NCBI RefSeq assembly: GCF_002420705.1
Contig: NZ_DIIM01000020.1
Location: 1 to 64,000, forward strand
DNA: 64,000 nt
Source of the DNA: Sphingobacterium sp. UBA5670
GTDB lineage: Bacteria > Bacteroidota > Bacteroidia > Sphingobacteriales > Sphingobacteriaceae
Reading direction: 5' to 3'
Shown here in pieces: positions 42,100-51,558 of the stretch (the first letter of the stretch is position 1; each line of letters opens with the position of its first letter). The translations under genes and the position numbers were made by a program. Below the pieces are notes generated by a model. It did not search any database. It had not been told where the DNA came from and worked only from the letters and a program-made list of their open reading frames with translations.

Positions 42100-43557
42100 C
42101 TATTCAAACAGCCCAAAAAGACTATTTGGAGCCCATTTGTCATACGAAAAAGCCGTCTCCGCCGCTTTGGCAGGTAAAACTGTTGTTTTTGTTAAAAAAT
42201 ATATCTTAGCAGGCTGCCTTTCCGCTGCCATTTTGACCAACTCCATCATATAATGATTGCTTTGATATTTTTGAACCTGTCCTTTTACATCTTCAAGATC
42301 TTGGTATTGGCAGTATTGATCTATATAACCCATTCCGTAAAAAAGGCCATTTTCAACAACAATACAGCTTTTTTCATCTCCATGACGGCCTTTATCGATC
42401 AATACATAGGATGGCTGCTGTTTGAGCCAATCCTCGATACAACGTTCAACCCGGGTATTGTGCAGGTCGCGATCGGGCAATTCATCCTTCTTAATGGATT
42501 TCGTAGACAAACTGGCCTGCCCAAACTGACAAAATTGCGGATTAATATCCCCATGTTGAATAAATGACTGCAACAACTGAATAGCGTCATATTCACGCTG
42601 AAAAAGCTGAATACAGGATTGTCCCCTGTTTACCTTCCCTATAGCCAGATGGAGGTAGCCATTTTGATCTTCGTAAGAGAATAAACCGAATTTAGGTTCA
42701 TATCGTTTAAGCGCTCTATTATATTTTGGCCAAAACCTTTTGATCTCAGCACACTCCAATAACAATGACATCAGTTCTGTCCCACAGCATTCATAACTTA
42801 TATGATGAATCTCTTTTAAGAAATGTTGCCTTTGCGCCTGAATATTATTGCCGGTAAAATGAGATAACACCCTTTTTTTTATATTCACGGCCTTGCCAAC
42901 ATAAATGACTTTTCCATCTTTATCGTGAAAATAATAGACCCCTGCTTCATTGGGTAATTGTTCGTACTCCAGCGGATTCAAATGTGGCGGAAAACGCTGA
43001 TCAACCGCTTTATGTTTGATCATATCTTGAAATACCTGGTCGGTGTCCAGCACTTTTAAATATGCAAAAAGAATGGCTGTTGCATCGGCATCACCACCCG
43101 CACGGTGTCTATTTTCAATCGGAATATCTAAGTAATCACATAAACGTCCCAAACTATAGGATAATAATCCTGGTTTTATTTTTCGCGCATAACGCACGGT
43201 ACATAATTTTATGGCCGACCATTCAAATCCTGATTCTTGAAGCTGGAAACGAATAAATGAATAGTCAAAATTAACATTATGGGCAACAAAAATGCGGTCT
43301 TTGAGCATACTGAAAATATGTTCGGCAACTTCATCAAATAATGGAGCGTCTTTCACCATATCGTTGTCTATACCGGTAAGTGCAAAAATCGAATTAGGAA
43401 TTTCCTTTCCCGGATTAACCAGTGTCTCCCAACGTTCCAAAACTTGATTACCATCATGAATAACAATGGCAACTTCAGTAATCCTGCTGGATTTTGCATT
43501 GCCGCCTGTAGTCTCAATGTCCACAATGGCAAACTCTTGTTTTTTGCTTTGATTCAT
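42100..43557 (-). CDS. Exonuclease (DEDDh) fused to a GIY-YIG endonuclease
   Basis: A 485-aa fusion. Residues about 8-170 form a DNA polymerase III epsilon-like proofreading exonuclease (FAIVDIETTGG with Asp13 and Glu15, VAHNVNFD, HRAGGDA). Residues about 205-290 form a GIY-YIG nuclease of the UvrC/Cho type (EAGVYYFHDKDGKVIYVGKAVNIKKRVLSHF). The fusion is known in Bacteroidota and is thought to act in DNA repair or degradation. ATG 43557 or 43563 is the start; a TATGTTTG box at 43573-43580 excludes the TTG at 43575. Confidence 0.9.
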   Translation of the reverse strand: MNQSKKQEFAIVDIETTGGNAKSSRITEVAIVIHDGNQVLERWETLVNPGKEIPNSIFALTGIDNDMVKDAPLFDEVAEHIFSMLKDRIFVAHNVNFDYSFIRFQLQESGFEWSAIKLCTVRYARKIKPGLLSYSLGRLCDYLDIPIENRHRAGGDADATAILFAYLKVLDTDQVFQDMIKHKAVDQRFPPHLNPLEYEQLPNEAGVYYFHDKDGKVIYVGKAVNIKKRVLSHFTGNNIQAQRQHFLKEIHHISYECCGTELMSLLLECAEIKRFWPKYNRALKRYEPKFGLFSYEDQNGYLHLAIGKVNRGQSCIQLFQREYDAIQLLQSFIQHGDINPQFCQFGQASLSTKSIKKDELPDRDLHNTRVERCIEDWLKQQPSYVLIDKGRHGDEKSCIVVENGLFYGMGYIDQYCQYQDLEDVKGQVQKYQSNHYMMELVKMAAERQPAKIYFLTKTTVLPAKAAETAFSYDKWAPNSLFGLFE

Positions 43558-43572
43558 ACACATAATGCAGAG

Positions 43573-43580
43573 CAAACATA
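43573..43580 (-). promoter_or_regulatory. -7 box (TATGTTTG) of the exonuclease gene
   Basis: TAnnTTTG match covering the upstream TTG candidate, ten bases before ATG 43563. Confidence 0.5.
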
Positions 43581-43608
43581 CTAAAAATATTAGCCATCAA
43601 CAAAAAAT

Positions 43609-43633
43609 CCCCGTACTTTTACAAAATACGGGG
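43609..43633 (-). terminator. Leftward hairpin with T-run upstream of the exonuclease gene
   Basis: CCCCGTA pairs with TACGGGG. Read leftward it is followed by TTTTTT, so it would end a minus-strand transcript for which no gene exists upstream, or attenuate the exonuclease transcript. Confidence 0.5.
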
Positions 43634-43824
43634 AAAACCAATTATGTACCAACTAATGAAAATAGTTCTTTCTCAGGATCTACATGAATATACGACAATA
43701 ATTAACCATTTGGATAAAACAACAGATTTATTACAATACTCCTAGCCTGGTTACTGAAAACAGCACATGTTATATATTGGTGGATTTTGTTTATTTTGCA
43801 AATCCTTTAATTAAATTCATTGAT

Positions 43825-44106
43825 ATGGAAGTAATACAAAAAAATAGCGATAAACACGGTAGCTTCGAAGTTATTGATCAAGAGAAATCCATTGCGCAAA
43901 TGACATATACCTGGGCCGGTCCTACAAAATTCATTATAGACCATACTGAGGTTGACCCCGATTATGCGGGAAAGGGACTGGGCAAACAGATGCTGATGGC
44001 AGCAGTTGCATTTGCACGTAAAGATCAGCTAAAAATTATGCCGTTATGCCCATTTGCAAAATCGGTTTTTGATAAAGATGCAACATTAGCAGATGTACTA
44101 TTTTAA
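43825..44106 (+). CDS. Small GNAT-type N-acetyltransferase
   Basis: A 93-aa GCN5-related domain with the IIDHTEVDPDYAGKGLGKQMLMAAVAFARKDQLKIMPLCPFAKSVF block, where the GKGLG segment is the pyrophosphate-binding loop. These single-domain proteins (YidJ-like, related to Gtn) acetylate small substrates. The ATG at 43825 is chosen over an open frame running 16 codons further. A convergent terminator follows. Confidence 0.88.
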   Translation: MEVIQKNSDKHGSFEVIDQEKSIAQMTYTWAGPTKFIIDHTEVDPDYAGKGLGKQMLMAAVAFARKDQLKIMPLCPFAKSVFDKDATLADVLF

Positions 44107-44123
44107 TCATTCTACCAATACGC

Positions 44124-44168
44124 AAAAGGTGGTTAGACTTCGTTTGAAACAAGTCTAACCACCTTTTT
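44124..44168. terminator. Bidirectional terminator between GNAT gene and hut operon
   Basis: A 17-bp stem AAAAGGTGGTTAGACTT with complement and T-run, the 3' end of the hut operon on the minus strand. Confidence 0.85.
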
Positions 44169-44194
44169 ATCGAACGGCTTTACCACGATTAATG

Positions 44195-45193
44195 CTATTT
44201 TGTAGCCATCTTATTGATCAGCTTAAATATCAGATCAGCTGCTAATTTCGCCGTTCGGGAATCGATATCAAAATATGGGTTTAATTCGGCAAAATCGACA
44301 GACCTGATATTAGGTAGATCCAGAATAACATTGTAGACCGAAAAAAACAAATCATCGGGCACGATACCATTGAATGCCAGCGCACTCACTCCAGGCGCAT
44401 AAGCTGCAGCAAATGCATCAAGATCAATCGTCAAATATACATAATCCACTGATTTGGAAAAATTAACGATTTTCTCTCGAATGAGGTCCAGTTTTTCAGT
44501 TACCAAATGCTCTCGTTCGATAAGCTGCACATTTTTCTCTTTAGCATAAGCTAACAATCCCTTGGTATTGCTAATTTCCTGAATACCGATCGCCAAATAA
44601 TGAAATGGCAGTCCTGCTGCCGATTGGTCACGTTCAATTTGATAAAAGCCTGTGCCGGAATTCCCTTTGCCATCCTGCAATGCACGTATATCAAGATGTG
44701 CATCCAAATTAATAATGCCAAGCGTTTGATTGCGATCCTTTAGAAATTCTCGAATACCTAGATAATGTCCGTAGGTTACCTCATGGCCGCCACCTAAGAT
44801 GACCGGAAATCCTTCTTGTTGAAGAATCAGTTTCAAAGCCGCGCCCAAGCTCTCTTGGGACAACTCTAAATCATTGTCTTTCACAAGAATATCTCCACAA
44901 TCTTTAAGTTTAAGTTTATCTGAAAAATGAACAGGAAGATTTGTCAGTACATTCCGGATTGCTGCCGGCCCATCTTTGGCCCCTACGCGGCCTTGATTCC
45001 GGCCAACACCTTCATCACTGCAGAATCCCAGAAAGGCAATGGATCTGTGCAGCTCCGGCTGTTGGAGCAGATCAACACAATCCATCAATTGATGCCAACG
45101 CATCCAATCGCGTTCCTGACCATCAATACGGCCTTTCCAAACAGACGGATCGCCTTTGGTGTATATTCCCGGATCACTCAGCAACAAATTCAT
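44195..45193 (-). CDS. hutG: Formimidoylglutamase
   Basis: Last enzyme of histidine degradation, cleaving N-formimidoyl-glutamate to glutamate and formamide; arginase fold, 332 aa. Mn-binding motifs GGGHEVTYGHYLG, NLDAHLDIR and TIDLDAFAAAYAPGVS are present; the third reads DLDAF rather than DxDxxDP. It overlaps hutU by four bases (ATGA), so it is translationally coupled. Confidence 0.9.
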   Translation of the reverse strand: MNLLLSDPGIYTKGDPSVWKGRIDGQERDWMRWHQLMDCVDLLQQPELHRSIAFLGFCSDEGVGRNQGRVGAKDGPAAIRNVLTNLPVHFSDKLKLKDCGDILVKDNDLELSQESLGAALKLILQQEGFPVILGGGHEVTYGHYLGIREFLKDRNQTLGIINLDAHLDIRALQDGKGNSGTGFYQIERDQSAAGLPFHYLAIGIQEISNTKGLLAYAKEKNVQLIEREHLVTEKLDLIREKIVNFSKSVDYVYLTIDLDAFAAAYAPGVSALAFNGIVPDDLFFSVYNVILDLPNIRSVDFAELNPYFDIDSRTAKLAADLIFKLINKMATK

Positions 45194-47208
45194 TCGCTTA
45201 CATCAAATAATTGTTCAATAATATGGTCGTCTACAATTTGTGCACGGGTAACCTGTAAGGTGTTATTTCTTTCCATCGCACGGTCCAATGCCTGATTTGC
45301 TTCTTTATTTCTAGCCCAAGCACGTCTCGCTATCCCGTTATTAACGTCAAAATATAACATCTTTTCCAATTTAATAGCAGCCTCGGACGAACCGTCCAGC
45401 AGTAGACCAAATCCACCGTTGATGACCTCGCCCCAGCCAACCCCACCGCCATTATGAATAGAAACCCAGGTAGCACCGCGAAAACTGTCACCAATGACAT
45501 TGTGAATGGCCATGTCCGCCGTGAATTGACTCCCATCGTAGATATTGCTTGTCTCTCTATAAGGCGAGTCTGTACCACTAACATCATGGTGATCTCTTCC
45601 CAAAACAATGGGACCTTCAAATAAACCGCTTTTTACCGCCTCATTGAAGGCTTTTGCTATGGCGATACGACCATTTGAATCCGCATAGAGAATACGTGCC
45701 TGAGAACCCACTACGAGTTTATTTTTTCCAGCTTCCTTGATCCACTGAATATTATCCTGCATTTGCTGCTGAATTTCTGCAGGAGCCTCCGCGTGAAGCT
45801 CTTCTAAAACTTCCATCGCAATTTTGTCTGATTTTTGCAGATCTGCTGCTTTTCCAGAAGTACAGACCCATCGGAATGGTCCAAATCCATAATCAAAACA
45901 CATGGGTCCCAAAATATCCTGCACATAAGAAGGGTAACGAAATTGATCATGCCTATCGTTCCACACTGCTGCCCCAGCGCGACTGCTTTCCAATAGAAAT
46001 GCATTGCCATAATCAAAGAAATAAGTTCCTTTTGCGACATGCTTATTGATGGCTTCGACATGCCGAACCAAAGTTTCTTGCACACATTGCTTAAATCGAT
46101 CAGGATCGGCAGCCAAAAGCGCATTCGATTCTGCAAAGGTCAATCCCATTGGGTAATAACCTCCAGACCATGGATTATGCAAAGAGGTCTGGTCAGATCC
46201 AACGGTGATGTAGATGTTTGCCTGATCAAAAGCCTCCCATACTTCGACAATATTACCGATATAGGCAAAGGATATTGTTTCCTTCCGCTGTATGGCCAAA
46301 CGCACCTGTTCAGTAAGCTGGCCGATATCTTCTATCAATCGATCTACCCAGCCCTGTTCATACCGCTTTCTCGCTGCAGCTGGATTTATCTCGGCACATA
46401 CCGTTATACAGCCCGCAATATTGCCTGCTTTGGGTTGTGCCCCACTCATGCCTCCTAGACCTGAAGTCAAAAAGACCTTGCCTTCGATGGTATCTCCTGC
46501 GGCTAAATGCTTTCGGAAGGCGTTCATTACAGTAATTGTCGTTCCATGGACAATACCCTGTGGACCGATATACATATAGGATCCGGCTGTCATCTGTCCA
46601 TATTGCGTAACTCCTAAGGCATTAAAACGCTCCCAGTCATCCGGTTTCGAATAGTTTGGAATCATCATACCATTTGTTACCACCACACGCGGGGCATGTT
46701 GGGACGAAGGAAAAAGTCCCATCGGATGACCGCTATAAAGATGCAGCGTCTGCTCATCCGTCATCTGTGAAAGATACTGCATGGTGAGCCGATATTGAGC
46801 CCAGTTTTGGAAAACCGCACCATTGCCGCCATAAGTTATCAGTTCATGAGGATGCTGCGCCACGGCAGGATCAAGATTGTTCTGAATCATCAACATAATC
46901 GCTGCCGCCTGCTTGCTTACTGCCGGATAATCCGCTATTGATCGTGCATGCATAGCATATTCCGGTCTAAAGCGATACATATAGATTCGGCCATAGTCGC
47001 GAAGCTCCTGTAAAAATTCAGGCGCTAAAACGGCATGCCAAGATTTGGGAAAATAGCGTAACGCATTCCGTAATGCGAGCTTTTCTTCCGACTTCGTAAG
47101 AATATCCTTACGCCGTGGGGCATGGCTTACTGTATGATCCCGTTCTGCTTTCGGAGGCAGTACAGTAGGAATACCTGCTACAACCTCTCTTTTAAATGTA
47201 TTTTCCAT
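45190..47208 (-). CDS. hutU: Urocanate hydratase (long form)
   Basis: Converts urocanate to imidazolone propionate using NAD+, 672 aa. Diagnostic segments: YIGPQGIVHGTTITVMNAFR, TSGLGGMSGAQPKAGNIAG, GRDHHDVSGTDSPYRETSN and WVSIHNGGGVGWGEVINGGFGLLLDGS. It is about 115 residues longer than the common bacterial HutU (about 555 aa), as in some other Bacteroidota and eukaryotes, with the extra length mostly at the N-terminus. Six bases separate it from hutI. Confidence 0.95.
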   Translation of the reverse strand: MENTFKREVVAGIPTVLPPKAERDHTVSHAPRRKDILTKSEEKLALRNALRYFPKSWHAVLAPEFLQELRDYGRIYMYRFRPEYAMHARSIADYPAVSKQAAAIMLMIQNNLDPAVAQHPHELITYGGNGAVFQNWAQYRLTMQYLSQMTDEQTLHLYSGHPMGLFPSSQHAPRVVVTNGMMIPNYSKPDDWERFNALGVTQYGQMTAGSYMYIGPQGIVHGTTITVMNAFRKHLAAGDTIEGKVFLTSGLGGMSGAQPKAGNIAGCITVCAEINPAAARKRYEQGWVDRLIEDIGQLTEQVRLAIQRKETISFAYIGNIVEVWEAFDQANIYITVGSDQTSLHNPWSGGYYPMGLTFAESNALLAADPDRFKQCVQETLVRHVEAINKHVAKGTYFFDYGNAFLLESSRAGAAVWNDRHDQFRYPSYVQDILGPMCFDYGFGPFRWVCTSGKAADLQKSDKIAMEVLEELHAEAPAEIQQQMQDNIQWIKEAGKNKLVVGSQARILYADSNGRIAIAKAFNEAVKSGLFEGPIVLGRDHHDVSGTDSPYRETSNIYDGSQFTADMAIHNVIGDSFRGATWVSIHNGGGVGWGEVINGGFGLLLDGSSEAAIKLEKMLYFDVNNGIARRAWARNKEANQALDRAMERNNTLQVTRAQIVDDHIIEQLFDVSE

Positions 47209-47214
47209 CTTATC

Positions 47215-48462
47215 CTATATTGAAAATACTTCCACACCATCTTTCCACACAGCTTGGGGTTGCATGCTGCCTTGGTGATAAGTAATATTCTGGTAATTAT
47301 CGGTTTTAAATAAAGTAAAATCTGCGCGCATGCCTTCCTTCAATGTGCCGCGATCAGACAGATTAAGCGCCTTCGCTGCACGGTAGGTTAATGCGGCAAG
47401 CAATTCGGCATTACTGAGTTTTTCTGCTGTTGCCAAAATACTCGCACTTGTCAATAACTGTCCCATGGGGGCAGAACCTGGATTCCAGTCGCTTCCTATG
47501 GCCAGACATGCACCTGAATCCAGCAACTTTCTAGCAGGTGTAAAGCCGCAACCAAGACCAATTGACGCTGCAGGCAAAGCCACCGCAACAGTATCCGAAT
47601 GTGCAATAAGTTCAATCTCAACCGCAGTGGATGCTTCAAGGTGATCCGCAGATTTAGCACCGAGCTCCACCGCTAGCTGACTTCCTGAAGTAGTAAACTG
47701 ATCGGCATGAATGGTCAGATCAAAGCCCATTTCTTTGGCCTTTTGTAAATAAGGCAGGATCTCTTCCCCCTGAAAAGCTGATGCTTCGATAAAAGCGTCA
47801 ATTCTATTTGATAGCTGTTCTGATTTAAGCTGTGGAAACAGAACCTCCGCGATCTGATGAAGATAATCTTGGGCAGATCCGCTGAAGTCCCGTGGGAGCA
47901 TATGCGCTGCCAGACAAGTTGGAATCAGGTCTGCAGCTAGGCGACGATTGGACTCCTGAATAGCACGCAATATTTTAAGCTCTTCTTCCACATTAAGTCC
48001 ATAACCACTTTTGACTTCAATCGTTGTGATTCCTTGTCTCAACAGAAAATTTGCACGCTGGATAGTTAGGTCGACCAATTCTTCCTGTTTACAATCCCTT
48101 GTATGCGAAACTGTGCTCCAGATCCCACCTCCGGCAGCTGCAATCTCAAGGTAACTTGAACCTGCATTTCGAAGAGCGAAATCATTTGCCCGATTGCCGG
48201 CAAAAGCGATATGCGTATGGCAATCAATAAAACCCGGCAAAGCTACCTGATCACCTGCGATATGAATACGGGGTGCCTGCTCACCCCATTTCTGCTCCAA
48301 TTGATCAAAAACAGCAACATCCAAAATCGTATTACCTGCTATTAAAATCCCCCCTTCCTCAATAATAGGCAATTGTTTATCGTGGATAGCCCCATTTAAA
48401 GGCATATTGGACATGGGTAATAGCTGTCTAAAAGGTCCGACTAATTTTAATTCTTTTTCCAT
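47215..48462 (-). CDS. hutI: Imidazolonepropionase
   Basis: Third step of histidine degradation, 415 aa, amidohydrolase superfamily. Visible motifs are FIDCHTHIAFAGNRANDF, KSGYGLNVEEELKILR, HADQFTTSG, SADHLEAST and AIGSDWNPGSAP, which supply the metal and substrate ligands. It is 11 bp downstream of hutH and 6 bp upstream of hutU. Confidence 0.97.
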   Translation of the reverse strand: MEKELKLVGPFRQLLPMSNMPLNGAIHDKQLPIIEEGGILIAGNTILDVAVFDQLEQKWGEQAPRIHIAGDQVALPGFIDCHTHIAFAGNRANDFALRNAGSSYLEIAAAGGGIWSTVSHTRDCKQEELVDLTIQRANFLLRQGITTIEVKSGYGLNVEEELKILRAIQESNRRLAADLIPTCLAAHMLPRDFSGSAQDYLHQIAEVLFPQLKSEQLSNRIDAFIEASAFQGEEILPYLQKAKEMGFDLTIHADQFTTSGSQLAVELGAKSADHLEASTAVEIELIAHSDTVAVALPAASIGLGCGFTPARKLLDSGACLAIGSDWNPGSAPMGQLLTSASILATAEKLSNAELLAALTYRAAKALNLSDRGTLKEGMRADFTLFKTDNYQNITYHQGSMQPQAVWKDGVEVFSI

Positions 48463-48473
48463 CCCTTTTTTGC

Positions 48474-50039
48474 TTAAAATACGTCAAATTGCTGTCTTAG
48501 TTCTTCGGCAACCTCACCGGTAGCATATTGACAATGTAATGCAATAAGCTCTCCTGATTTCACCAATTTCAATGCCGCTGTCAGTAGCTCTTCCATCGGC
48601 TGGTCAGATTCAATGTGCGGTATGGACTGTCGTATTCTTTCGTGAATAGCTTCCAATGCCGAAGTTGATTTTAATGGCTGATGGTAATCTTTGGCCTGGG
48701 CCGCACATAATAATTCAATGCTTAATATTTTGTCGACATTGTCAATGACCTGCAGCAATTTCCGGCCGGCAATAGACCCCATACTGACATGGTCCTCCTG
48801 ACCCAAAGAAGTTGGAATACTATCTGCACTGGCCGGAAAACAAAGACCTTTATTCTCGCTTGCTATCGCCGCAGTACTGTATTGCAAAATCATGAATCCC
48901 GAATTGAGTCCTGTTGATTTCATTAACAATTTTGGAACCCCATTGGTTTGTCCTTCCAAAGACAAATAAACCCTTCGATCCGAAATATTCCCGATCTCAG
49001 ATGCCGCCAGTGTGGCATAATCTAAAGGTAAGGCAATTGACTGCCCATGAAAGCTTCCGCCACTAATCGTCAGCTCATCGTTAATGATCACGGGATTATC
49101 GGTCACTGAATTTATTTCAATCTCTATGGTATCTTTTAGATGAAACCAGGCATTGCGTGATGCACCGTGAACCTGCGGAATGCACCTTAAAGAATAGGGA
49201 TCCTGCACGCGGGAGCAATTTTTGTGGCTTTCTAAAATAGCAGATCCATGAAGCATATTAAAAATACGTGCAGCCACATAGCGGTTTCCGGCATGCGGGC
49301 GTAATTGATGCAATTCCTTATAAAATGGCTTGATGGAACCATTTAAACCTTCAATCATTAAGGTAGCAATAATATCCGCATTCTGAAGTACCCGATTCAA
49401 TTCAGCAACAGCCATTACACCGTGTGCCGCCATAAATTGGGTTCCATTGATTAGGGCCAACCCCTCTTTTGCACCTAAATGAATAGGGCTCAGACCATAT
49501 TTTTCCAGCGCGATGGCTGTCGCCATAGTTTCGCCGCCGACATGGACTTTTCCCAATCCAATTAATGGTAAAAACAGGTGTGATAAAGGTGCCAGATCCC
49601 CTGAAGCTCCAACAGAGCCCTGCTTGGGTACCACGGGAATGATATCATGTTCTATATGCCAAATAATACGTTCAATCGTGGTGTACTGGACGCCTGAAAA
49701 ACCTTTAGAAAGTGCATGGACTTTAAGAATAAGCATTAATTTGGCCAAATCGTTGGCGATAGGTTCTCCTACACCAACAGCATGACTTTTTAGGATATTT
49801 TCCTGTAACAGCTGCGTTTGACTTGCGTCAATAAGTGTGGTACACAGGGGGCCAAAGCCCGTATTGATCCCATAGACAACCTCACCGCGCTCCACTATTT
49901 TCCTAACATAACTGGCACTTTGCTCGATCTTTTCCCTGACCTCGGGTGATATTTCCCCAGTTATTGCTCCTTTTGCTATTGCTAAAGCAGTGGAGCATGT
50001 CAAATGTCCGCTGCCGTATAAAAATTTTTCCATCTTCAT
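48474..50039 (-). CDS. hutH: Histidine ammonia-lyase
   Basis: Deaminates histidine to urocanate; first gene of the operon, 521 aa. The Ala145-Ser146-Gly147 triad (GSVGASGDLAPL) cyclises to the MIO cofactor, and the Tyr of YGINTGFG (about 56) is the catalytic tyrosine. The start must lie at or after 50039, because the TTG codon at 50054 sits in the -7 box; ATG 50039 or 50033 both fit. Transcription runs into hutI, hutU and hutG. Confidence 0.97.
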   Translation of the reverse strand: MKMEKFLYGSGHLTCSTALAIAKGAITGEISPEVREKIEQSASYVRKIVERGEVVYGINTGFGPLCTTLIDASQTQLLQENILKSHAVGVGEPIANDLAKLMLILKVHALSKGFSGVQYTTIERIIWHIEHDIIPVVPKQGSVGASGDLAPLSHLFLPLIGLGKVHVGGETMATAIALEKYGLSPIHLGAKEGLALINGTQFMAAHGVMAVAELNRVLQNADIIATLMIEGLNGSIKPFYKELHQLRPHAGNRYVAARIFNMLHGSAILESHKNCSRVQDPYSLRCIPQVHGASRNAWFHLKDTIEIEINSVTDNPVIINDELTISGGSFHGQSIALPLDYATLAASEIGNISDRRVYLSLEGQTNGVPKLLMKSTGLNSGFMILQYSTAAIASENKGLCFPASADSIPTSLGQEDHVSMGSIAGRKLLQVIDNVDKILSIELLCAAQAKDYHQPLKSTSALEAIHERIRQSIPHIESDQPMEELLTAALKLVKSGELIALHCQYATGEVAEELRQQFDVF

Positions 50040-50051
50040 ATCTGCTTTACT

Positions 50052-50059
50052 CAAATGTA
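50052..50059 (-). promoter_or_regulatory. -7 box (TACATTTG) of the hut operon
   Basis: TAnnTTTG match 12 bases upstream of ATG 50039, next to the LysR palindrome. Confidence 0.6.
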
Positions 50060-50091
50060 CTCGCTATATTTGATAATTAGAAATACCATTT

Positions 50092-50108
50092 TTATCATCA
50101 ATTGATAA
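50092..50108. promoter_or_regulatory. Putative LysR operator between hutH and the regulator
   Basis: Palindrome TTATCATCAATTGATAA (six-base arms TTATCA and TGATAA, five-base centre) just before the regulator's ATG. A further TGATAA at 50071-50076 forms an additional inverted arrangement with 50092-50097. The spacing fits a LysR-family site shared by the divergent promoters. Confidence 0.5.
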
Positions 50109-50110
50109 CC

Positions 50111-51043
50111 ATGAATTATCAAATAGAGTTAAGACATTTACTGTATTTTAAAGTATTGGCAGAAGAATTGCACTTTAGAAGAGCGGCCGAAAAGCTATTC
50201 ATTGCACAACCGGGATTGAGCAGACAGATTAAACAGCTGGAAGAATCTTATGGGGTCTCCCTTTTTGAGCGCAATAAGCGAAATGTGCAGTTGACCGAGG
50301 CCGGAATGTATCTTTTTACAGAGGTAAAAGAACTATTTAGGCATTTGGATCAGATTGAAATGCAGCTTTTGAGTTTTGCCAACGGTAAAATAAGTACCTT
50401 AAAGCTAGGATTTATAGGCTCAGCTGTTCAAACAATCTTGCCGCAATTGCTGGTCACCTTAAAACAGCAGCAGCCCGACATCGACCTCTCGCTGCACGAG
50501 CTGGCGAATGAAACCCAACTGGATCTGCTGGAAAAAAAAGAATTGGACCTGGGCTTTGTACGTGTTTCCGAAACTCCGCATGGTTTGTGTAGCCTACCTA
50601 TACATACGGAGCATTTCAGCCTCGTTCTGCCCAACAATCATCCCCTATTAAAATCTCCCAAACCGACCTTATATGCATTAAAAGATGAATCCTTTATTTT
50701 ATTTTCCAAAAACTATAGTCATTCTTATTATGATCTTGTCATGAGTATTTTTAATGACCATGCATTTCTGCCCAAAGTTACTTTACGCACGGTTAATGCA
50801 TTGACTATATTCAATATGGTGGCTCAGGGACTTGGAGTGGCCATCGTTCCCTCTTCCTTAAAAAATGGATATCACGTTGATGTCACTTTCCTTGAATTGG
50901 ACACTTTACCACAGCGAACGACGCTCTCCTTGGTTTGGAATGCCCAAAATCGTAATCCTGGCATACCCTTAGTCATCCAGATTATCGCTTCGCAACTCAA
51001 CAAAAACCGAGATAATATTACCGGCATAAGCGATAAGCCCTAA
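50111..51043 (+). CDS. LysR family regulator, likely controlling hut
   Basis: A 310-aa LysR protein. The winged helix-turn-helix is at about residues 5-62 (RHLLYFKVLAEELHFRRAAEKLFIAQPGLSRQIKQLE) and the effector domain follows from about 90. It is divergent from the hut operon with only 71 bp between starts, so autoregulation and urocanate- or histidine-responsive control of hutHUIG is likely. A TTG at 50102 is an unlikely start. Confidence 0.9.
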   Translation: MNYQIELRHLLYFKVLAEELHFRRAAEKLFIAQPGLSRQIKQLEESYGVSLFERNKRNVQLTEAGMYLFTEVKELFRHLDQIEMQLLSFANGKISTLKLGFIGSAVQTILPQLLVTLKQQQPDIDLSLHELANETQLDLLEKKELDLGFVRVSETPHGLCSLPIHTEHFSLVLPNNHPLLKSPKPTLYALKDESFILFSKNYSHSYYDLVMSIFNDHAFLPKVTLRTVNALTIFNMVAQGLGVAIVPSSLKNGYHVDVTFLELDTLPQRTTLSLVWNAQNRNPGIPLVIQIIASQLNKNRDNITGISDKP

Positions 51044-51158
51044 GTTTATATCAAGAAGGCCAGACAAATTGCACGGATATCCAGGTTCTTGTATTGCATA
51101 TAAAAAACAAATTCTCTAAGTTTGATTTATTTACTAAACTTTGTTAAAAAAACGAATT

Positions 51159-51449
51159 ATGATTTTAGAAGTAGCTGTATTGCAAATTATTGAAGGACAA
51201 CAGTCCGATTTTGAACGAGATTATAAAACAGCTTGCCAGTATATCAGCGCAAGTAAAGGCTATATCACGCATTCCCTGCGTAAATGTATTGAAAAAAGTA
51301 ACCAGTACATTCTACTGGTCGAATGGGAAACTTTAGAAGACCATACAATCGGCTTTAGAGAGTCTCCATTATTTAAAGAATGGGAAAAACTTCTGCATCA
51401 CTACTACGATCCATTTCCAACAGTAGAACACTATGAAGTGTTAAAATAG
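51159..51449 (+). CDS. ABM-type monooxygenase-like protein
   Basis: A 96-aa ferredoxin-like dimeric alpha/beta-barrel domain (antibiotic biosynthesis monooxygenase type), with LEVAVLQIIEGQQSDFERDYKTACQYI at the start and YILLVEWETLEDHTIGFRESPLFKEWEKLL, the typical WE...H pattern. Such proteins oxygenate quinones or degrade heme; the substrate is unknown. The ATG at 51159 is chosen; the open frame begins six codons earlier. Confidence 0.82.
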   Translation: MILEVAVLQIIEGQQSDFERDYKTACQYISASKGYITHSLRKCIEKSNQYILLVEWETLEDHTIGFRESPLFKEWEKLLHHYYDPFPTVEHYEVLK

Positions 51450-51481
51450 TAGTTTTATCGTCCTTTTCTATAATAATCTAG

Positions 51482-51489
51482 TATCTTTG
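51482..51489 (+). promoter_or_regulatory. -7 box (TATCTTTG) upstream of luxS
   Basis: TAnnTTTG match 69 bases before the luxS ATG at 51559, leaving a longer leader that holds a few dozen unpaired-looking bases. Confidence 0.5.
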
Positions 51490-51558
51490 TAGAAATTTTT
51501 GATATTCAACTTTTAACCCCTATAAGGCCGCAGGCATTATAGCTTTGAACACAACAAG

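Noticed and set aside
42056..42567. Plus-strand frames opposite the exonuclease fusion
   Set aside because: Shadows of a clear minus-strand gene.
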